Part shown: positions 5,902 through 9,426 of the stretch, in pieces | Layout of the letters: each line of letters opens with the position of its first letter | Numbering within the stretch: the first letter of the stretch is position 1 | NCBI GenBank assembly: GCA_019637645.1 | Contig: JAHBVH010000133.1 | Coordinates: 1 to 9,426 of the forward strand | Length of the DNA stretch: 9,426 nucleotides | Origin: Caldilineaceae bacterium | GTDB taxonomy: Bacteria; Chloroflexota; Anaerolineae; Caldilineales; Caldilineaceae | Reading direction: 5' to 3' | Notes under the pieces: generated by a model | Databases searched by the model: none | What the model was told of the DNA's origin: nothing | Seen by the model: only the letters and a program-made list of their open reading frames with translations | Made by a program: the position numbers and the translations under genes

Positions 5902-8637
5902 TTACGCCTCTTGTGGGCGCAGAAAGATCTTCTCCACTTCGGCATAGACGAAGACCAAGAAACTCACGGCAAAACACAAGAGTAGATCGCCGACGGAGAG
6001 CGGATAGGTCGCCAAGAAGGTTTGCAAGGTCGGCAGATAGAGCGCGGCGAGTTGCGCCCCGACCACTAACAGCGACAAGCCCAAGAGCGGTATATTCGAG
6101 AACAATCCTGCTTTGAAGAGCGAATCATTGCCGCTGCGAGTGCCTATTGCTTGCCACACCTGCGCGAAGGCCAAGGTGGTAAACATCATCGTTTGCCAAT
6201 TGGCATGACCGCCAAAAAAGCGCCATGCGCCTATGCCCAAGGAAAGCGCACCGATCAACAGGCCAAAGCGTATAATCTGGCTCCCGACCCCGTCGCTAAA
6301 GATGCCCGCTTGGGGCGAGATGGGTTTGCGGCGCATGAGGTTGCGTTCGCCTGGCTCAACGCCCAACCCAATTCCCAGCAACCCATCGGTGAGGAGGTTG
6401 AGCCAGAGGAGTTGGAGGGGCAGCAAGGGCGACGACATGCCCAGCAAAACGCCAACCAACATCACCAGGACTTTGCCAATGTTGCCGCTAATACTGAACT
6501 TGATAAATTTGCGCAGGTTATCATAGATCACGCGCCCCTCTTCAACGGCGGCTACAATGGTGCTAAAGTTATCGTCTTGCAAGACCATCTTGGCCGCTTC
6601 TTTGGACACGTCCGTGCCTGTAATCCCCATGGCGACACCAATGTCCGCTGTCTTGAGGGCTGGCGCATCATTAACGCCATCACCAGTCATGGCTGTTACA
6701 TGACCGCGCCGCTTGAGGGCTTCAACAATGCGCAACTTGTGCTCTGGCGAAACCCGTGCATAGACCGGCACTTGCTCGACCAAAGCATCAAGGGCTTCTT
6801 CTTTCATCGTATTTAACTCAACGCCCGTCACCACGCGGTCGCCATCTTTGGCAATGCCCAACTCTTTGGCTATATGCAAGGCGGTGAGCGGATGATCACC
6901 CGTGATCATCACTGGGCGGATGCCCGCGCTTTTACACTTGGCAACCGCTTCTTTTACTTCGGCCCGCGGTGGATCAATAATGCCGACAAAGCCGACAAAG
7001 GTCAGCTCATGTTCTAGCTCTGGGGTTGAGCTGGCCGTATCTGGCGTCTTAAATGCCACGCCTAAGACCCGCATTCCATTTTCGGCGAGGGAGCGGTTGG
7101 CCTCTTCAATCCGTTGGCGGAACGCGTCTGACATGGGCACGCGCGCACCATTGGTCCAGACGTGCGATGAAATATCGAGCAAGCCATCGACGGAGCCTTT
7201 GGTAAAGGCAAGGTACGGCGCACCGGGCGCTACGGTAGCAATTAAGGTTTGAATCTCCGACTGTTCACTTTCCGCAAGCGCATGGACGGTCGTCATGCGT
7301 TTGCGGTCAGAGTCAAAGGGCAGCTCGGCTACCCGTGGTTTGGTGTTATCCAGCTCCTCTTTGAGGATTCCAAATTTGGCCGCCGCCACCACCAGCGCTC
7401 CTTCGGTGGGGTCGCCAATGGCATGATAGCTGGGCTGCTGACTGCCATTCTCGCTGATGGTCAGCTTGGCATCGTTACAGAGCGCGCCGCCAATGAGCAG
7501 GAGCCCAATCGAGCCTTCTGGGGTTGCCGTGGCCGGTTGGCTGAGGTCTAGTTTTAGCTGGCCGCTGGCGGTGGTCTCTTCGGTGAGATCGGCGCGATGA
7601 CCAGCCACATCCAAGACGGTCACTGTCATGCGGTTTTCGGTGAGCGTGCCGGTTTTGTCCGAGCAGATGGTCGTGACCGAGCCCAAGGTTTCGACGGCGG
7701 GCAACTTGCGAATCAAGGCATTGCGCGCCAACATGCGCCGCGCTCCGAGGGCCAGGGTAATCGTGACGACGGCGGGTAAGCCTTCGGGCACCACGGCAAC
7801 GGCCACGCTCACGGCTACTAAGAAGGCTTCGACCAGCGAACTGCCGTTGAACAGATCGATAGCGGCCACCAAGGCGGCAATCACGACCCCGATCACCGCA
7901 AGGACCTTACCCACTTGATCCAGCCGCTTTTGGAGTGGAGTCATGCCCTCTTCGCTCTGTTGTAAGAGGTTTGCAATATGCCCCAACTCAGTATTCATAC
8001 CGGTCGATGTCACCACCCCTAGCCCACGTCCGTAGGTAACGGTGGTCCCCATATAGGCCATATTGCTGCGATCACCGAGCGGTAGTTCAGCTTCTTCTAA
8101 GAGTTCTACCTGTTTTTCAACCGCCTCGGCCTCGCCAGTGAGAGCGGCCTCCTGAATGCGTAGATTGATGCTCTCCAGCAACCGGAGGTCGGCTGGCACC
8201 AAATTCCCTGCTTCCAGCAAGACTAGATCGCCGGGGACGAGCTCGCGGGCCGGAATCTCTTTGAGCGTGCCCTCGCGGCGGGCACGGACATTGGGCACGG
8301 CTAATTTTTTTAAGGCGGCCATCGCTCGCTCTGCCCGATATTCCTGAAAAAAGCCGAGGAACGCAAAGAGCAGGACAATGGCGAGAATGGCAATCGCTTC
8401 ATTCCATTTGCCAAGCGCACCCGAAATCACCGCCGCGGCCACGAGGATCAGCACCATGGTGGCGGTTAGCTGCTCCCATAAGATTTTCCAGGGGCTGCGT
8501 CCCCCTTGTTCTTCCAGCTCATTGGGGCCATAGGTTTGCAGGCGTTCGTTGACCTCTGCTTGCGTCAACCCGCGGGCTGGGTCTGTTTTGATTCCGGTAA
8601 GCGTGTCTGTGATGGAAAGTTGATACCAAAGCGGCAT
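5902..8637 (-). CDS. P2A-type cation-transporting ATPase (SERCA/PMR1-like Ca2+ or Mn2+ pump)
   Basis: This complete 911-residue membrane ATPase exports a divalent cation by phosphorylation of an aspartate. A cation-ATPase N-terminal domain covers 1-75. The actuator loop has TGE (167-169), M4 has PEGLP (284-288), and the phosphorylation site is D327 in DKTGTLT. ATP-binding residues include K480 in TKGS and the DPPR motif (555-558); TGD (579-581) and TGDGVNDAP (651-659) form the hinge. M5 reads SGNIGKVL (N719, K722) and M6 reads [10 protein letters not shown] (N747, T750, D751). The C-terminus holds further membrane segments to about 900. Aligned to SERCA, the site-II residues E285, N747 and D751 are kept, but K722 replaces site-I E771 and Q826 replaces E908, so one ion per cycle is likely. 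AGAAAGG lies 11 nt before the ATG. The manganese riboswitch upstream points to Mn2+, perhaps with Ca2+. Confidence 0.95.
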   Translation of the reverse strand: MPLWYQLSITDTLTGIKTDPARGLTQAEVNERLQTYGPNELEEQGGRSPWKILWEQLTATMVLILVAAAVISGALGKWNEAIAILAIVLLFAFLGFFQEYRAERAMAALKKLAVPNVRARREGTLKEIPARELVPGDLVLLEAGNLVPADLRLLESINLRIQEAALTGEAEAVEKQVELLEEAELPLGDRSNMAYMGTTVTYGRGLGVVTSTGMNTELGHIANLLQQSEEGMTPLQKRLDQVGKVLAVIGVVIAALVAAIDLFNGSSLVEAFLVAVSVAVAVVPEGLPAVVTITLALGARRMLARNALIRKLPAVETLGSVTTICSDKTGTLTENRMTVTVLDVAGHRADLTEETTASGQLKLDLSQPATATPEGSIGLLLIGGALCNDAKLTISENGSQQPSYHAIGDPTEGALVVAAAKFGILKEELDNTKPRVAELPFDSDRKRMTTVHALAESEQSEIQTLIATVAPGAPYLAFTKGSVDGLLDISSHVWTNGARVPMSDAFRQRIEEANRSLAENGMRVLGVAFKTPDTASSTPELEHELTFVGFVGIIDPPRAEVKEAVAKCKSAGIRPVMITGDHPLTALHIAKELGIAKDGDRVVTGVELNTMKEEALDALVEQVPVYARVSPEHKLRIVEALKRRGHVTAMTGDGVNDAPALKTADIGVAMGITGTDVSKEAAKMVLQDDNFSTIVAAVEEGRVIYDNLRKFIKFSISGNIGKVLVMLVGVLLGMSSPLLPLQLLWLNLLTDGLLGIGLGVEPGERNLMRRKPISPQAGIFSDGVGSQIIRFGLLIGALSLGIGAWRFFGGHANWQTMMFTTLAFAQVWQAIGTRSGNDSLFKAGLFSNIPLLGLSLLVVGAQLAALYLPTLQTFLATYPLSVGDLLLCFAVSFLVFVYAEVEKIFLRPQEA

Positions 8638-8658
8638 AAGCGTTTAAACCTTTCTGAA

Positions 8659-8689
8659 CACAAAGTGTGTTAGCTATTGGCACTTTGTG
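8659..8689 (-). other. Inverted repeat in the ATPase leader between terminator and ribosome-binding site
   Basis: A perfect 9-bp inverted repeat, CACAAAGTG (8659-8667) and CACTTTGTG (8681-8689), has a 13-nt loop. It begins 1 nt after the U-tract of the riboswitch terminator and ends 3 nt before the AGAAAGG ribosome-binding site. It could be an mRNA stem that shapes ribosome access or an operator for a metal regulator. It resembles no Fur or MntR box I recognise. Confidence 0.5.
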
Positions 8690-8690
8690 C

Positions 8691-8732
8691 AAAAAACAAC
8701 GAGACCGTCGCGACAGAGTGTCGGACGGTCTC
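8691..8732 (-). terminator. Riboswitch-controlled intrinsic terminator upstream of the ATPase
   Basis: Outer arms GAGACCGTC (minus strand 8732-8724) and GACGGTCTC (8709-8701) form 9 bp. A further 5 bp, CGACA and TGTCG, close on a 3-nt loop with a single bulged base. GTTGTTTTTT (8700-8691) follows directly. The 5' arm contains GAGACC, the conserved 3' end of the yybP-ykoY aptamer, so aptamer helix P1 and the terminator stem compete for the same bases. It would also end transcripts coming from the antiporter gene. Confidence 0.88.
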
Positions 8733-8821
8733 GCCAAGTGACTACTTCACCTCGAACAGCCGAGAGCATAGCTCTGTCATGACGACTGTTCAACTTGCGC
8801 TTGCAAGAGGCTACTCCCCGT
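8725..8821 (-). ncRNA. yybP-ykoY manganese riboswitch aptamer
   Basis: Read on the minus strand, the 5' end is ACGGGGAGTAGCC (8821-8809) and the 3' end GGCGAGACCGT (8735-8725); GGGGAGUAGC and GC-AGACC are the class hallmarks. P1 pairs ACGG (8821-8818) with CCGT (8728-8725), extended inside by GCC with GGC. Inner helices are CTTGC/GCAAG (8807-8794), GAACAG/CTGTTC (8791-8786 with 8759-8754), AGAGC/GCTCT (8775-8763) and AAGT/ACTT (8747-8736). The conserved loop AGTCGTCA (8787-8780) and the CGGC opposite it (8762-8759) match the Lactococcus lactis yoaB aptamer as I recall it. The class binds Mn2+ and usually switches Mn2+ exporters on. Here the P1 strand is shared with the terminator next to it, predicting Mn2+-induced read-through into the P-type ATPase. 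No clear promoter is visible between it and the antiporter. Confidence 0.88.
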
Positions 8822-8829
8822 TCGGAGTA

Positions 8830-8859
8830 GGTGTGAATAGCGTTTATGCTAGGCACACC
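8830..8859 (-). other. Stem-loop between the antiporter stop and the riboswitch
   Basis: GGTGTG (8830-8835) pairs with CACACC (8854-8859), and inside it TAGC (8838-8841) pairs with GCTA (8848-8851) around a 6-nt loop. No U-run follows. It lies 21 nt after the antiporter stop and directly before the CTACTCC segment that can pair with the aptamer. It could be an operator palindrome or a 5' mRNA structure. Confidence 0.4.
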
Positions 8860-8880
8860 GCTACATTCATGGGTACTAGC

Positions 8881-9426
8881 TTATTCGATATGTGGAGAAT
8901 TGAGTGCTGCTGCCGGTTGTTGGCGCTGTTGCTGGAAGGCACGTAGGCCAGCGACAGCCAGGGTCAAGGTTACTAATGGGAGGACAAAGAAGAGCATGGC
9001 GTTGCTAAACATGGGCAGCGCATCATGTTGGGTCGCTGCCAACACCAGATAGGCGGTATAGGCAAGATAGCCCCCAAAGAAGACCGCACCTTCCCACCGT
9101 TCAATACGATAGCCAGTAAAGAAGATGGGTAGACAGGCGACCGCAACGGCTGTCATCACAATCAGATCAAAGTTGAGCATGGCTGGATCAACGACTAATC
9201 CTCCCGGTGTGACCAAGCTAGCAATGCCAAGAATGGCTAAAATGTTGTAGATATTGCTGCCCACGACATTGCCAATCGCAATATCCCGTTCGTTGCGCAT
9301 CGTGGCAATCACCGAAGTGGCAACCTCAGGGAGGGATGTGCCAGCCGCGACAATCGTTAGCCCAATAATTGTGTCGCTGACCCCAAGCACGCGTGCTAAA
9401 GAGACAGAGCCATCAACAAGCCAGCG
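8881..9426 (-). CDS. Calcium/sodium antiporter family protein (CaCA), C-terminal half; 5' end outside the window
   Basis: The frame is open from the right edge (RWLVDG) to a TAA at 8881, giving 181 visible residues. It carries one alpha-repeat of the cation/Ca2+ exchanger superfamily: IGLTIVAAGTSLPE (21-34) and VGSNIYNILAILG (55-67). Hydrophobic segments follow at about 86-104, 114-132 and 143-162, ending in a Gln/Ala-rich tail. The motif is followed by only about 115 residues, so this is the second alpha-repeat of a protein usually about 320-370 residues long; the first repeat should lie to the right. A GTG at 9390 is an internal valine, not a start. The protein exchanges Ca2+ (or a related cation) for Na+ or H+ across the inner membrane. 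It precedes the riboswitch-ATPase unit in the same direction. Confidence 0.9.
   Translation of the reverse strand, partial: RWLVDGSVSLARVLGVSDTIIGLTIVAAGTSLPEVATSVIATMRNERDIAIGNVVGSNIYNILAILGIASLVTPGGLVVDPAMLNFDLIVMTAVAVACLPIFFTGYRIERWEGAVFFGGYLAYTAYLVLAATQHDALPMFSNAMLFFVLPLVTLTLAVAGLRAFQQQRQQPAAALNSPHIE

Noticed and set aside
6151..6816. 221-residue open frame on the plus strand
   Set aside because: It lies wholly antisense to the P-type ATPase, whose conserved motifs fill the opposite strand, and its translation shows no family pattern. The other long plus-strand frames (for example 51-497, 3745-4140 and 4872-5216) fail in the same way.
8825..8900. Promoter for the riboswitch transcript
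   Set aside because: Several -10-like hexamers occur (for example TAGCAT), but none has a fitting -35 box at 16-18 nt, so no call is made.

Overview
This window looks like ordinary bacterial chromosome with all eight recognisable protein genes on the minus strand, so transcription runs from high to low coordinates. Codon use is moderately GC-rich. Enzyme types, a DUF4351-type Rpn nuclease and intergenic ACCTGACAGGT palindromes would fit a filamentous Chloroflexota-like genome. That assignment is an impression from family content, not a measurement.

Region 1, cation transport (about 5742-9426). The C-terminal half of a CaCA-family sodium/calcium-type antiporter enters from the right edge and stops at 8881. 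After it, on the same strand, comes a well-formed yybP-ykoY (manganese) riboswitch aptamer at 8725-8821. Its 3' closing strand is also the 5' arm of a strong intrinsic terminator (8691-8732). About 50 bases beyond the U-tract starts a complete 911-residue P2A (SERCA/PMR1-like) cation ATPase. The architecture predicts an ON switch: Mn2+ binding stabilises aptamer helix P1, the terminator cannot form, and the efflux ATPase is made. In the pump, the residue aligned with SERCA site-I Glu771 is lysine while the site-II residues are kept, consistent with a PMR1/LMCA1-like one-site pump. The ATPase transcript ends at a 13-bp hairpin with a U-tract (5742-5781).

Region 2, oxidoreductase and sugar-isomerase cluster (69-5564). 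In transcription order it holds a cupin protein with a helical C-terminal extension, an SDR dehydrogenase 4 nt later, an Rpn-family PD-(D/E)XK nuclease-like protein, a zinc-less medium-chain dehydrogenase 11 nt after that, a cupin-type (archaeal-type) phosphoglucose isomerase, and a D-2-hydroxyacid dehydrogenase. Cupin-SDR and Rpn-MDR are clearly coupled in pairs; the last two genes are separated by about 200-nt leaders. The set suggests catabolism or remodelling of a sugar or sugar acid, but the substrate cannot be read from sequence. The Rpn gene looks like an unrelated insertion into the cluster. A candidate promoter and operator palindrome lie in front of the cupin gene.

Repeats. An 87-bp MITE-like element (1183-1269) has 10-bp terminal inverted repeats and a central 15-bp hairpin. 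The first 32 bases of the window are the right end of a second copy in the same orientation, so the hydroxyacid dehydrogenase gene sits between two copies. A decayed relative of the central palindrome lies at 5791-5815. The long plus-strand reading frames are antisense shadows of these genes.
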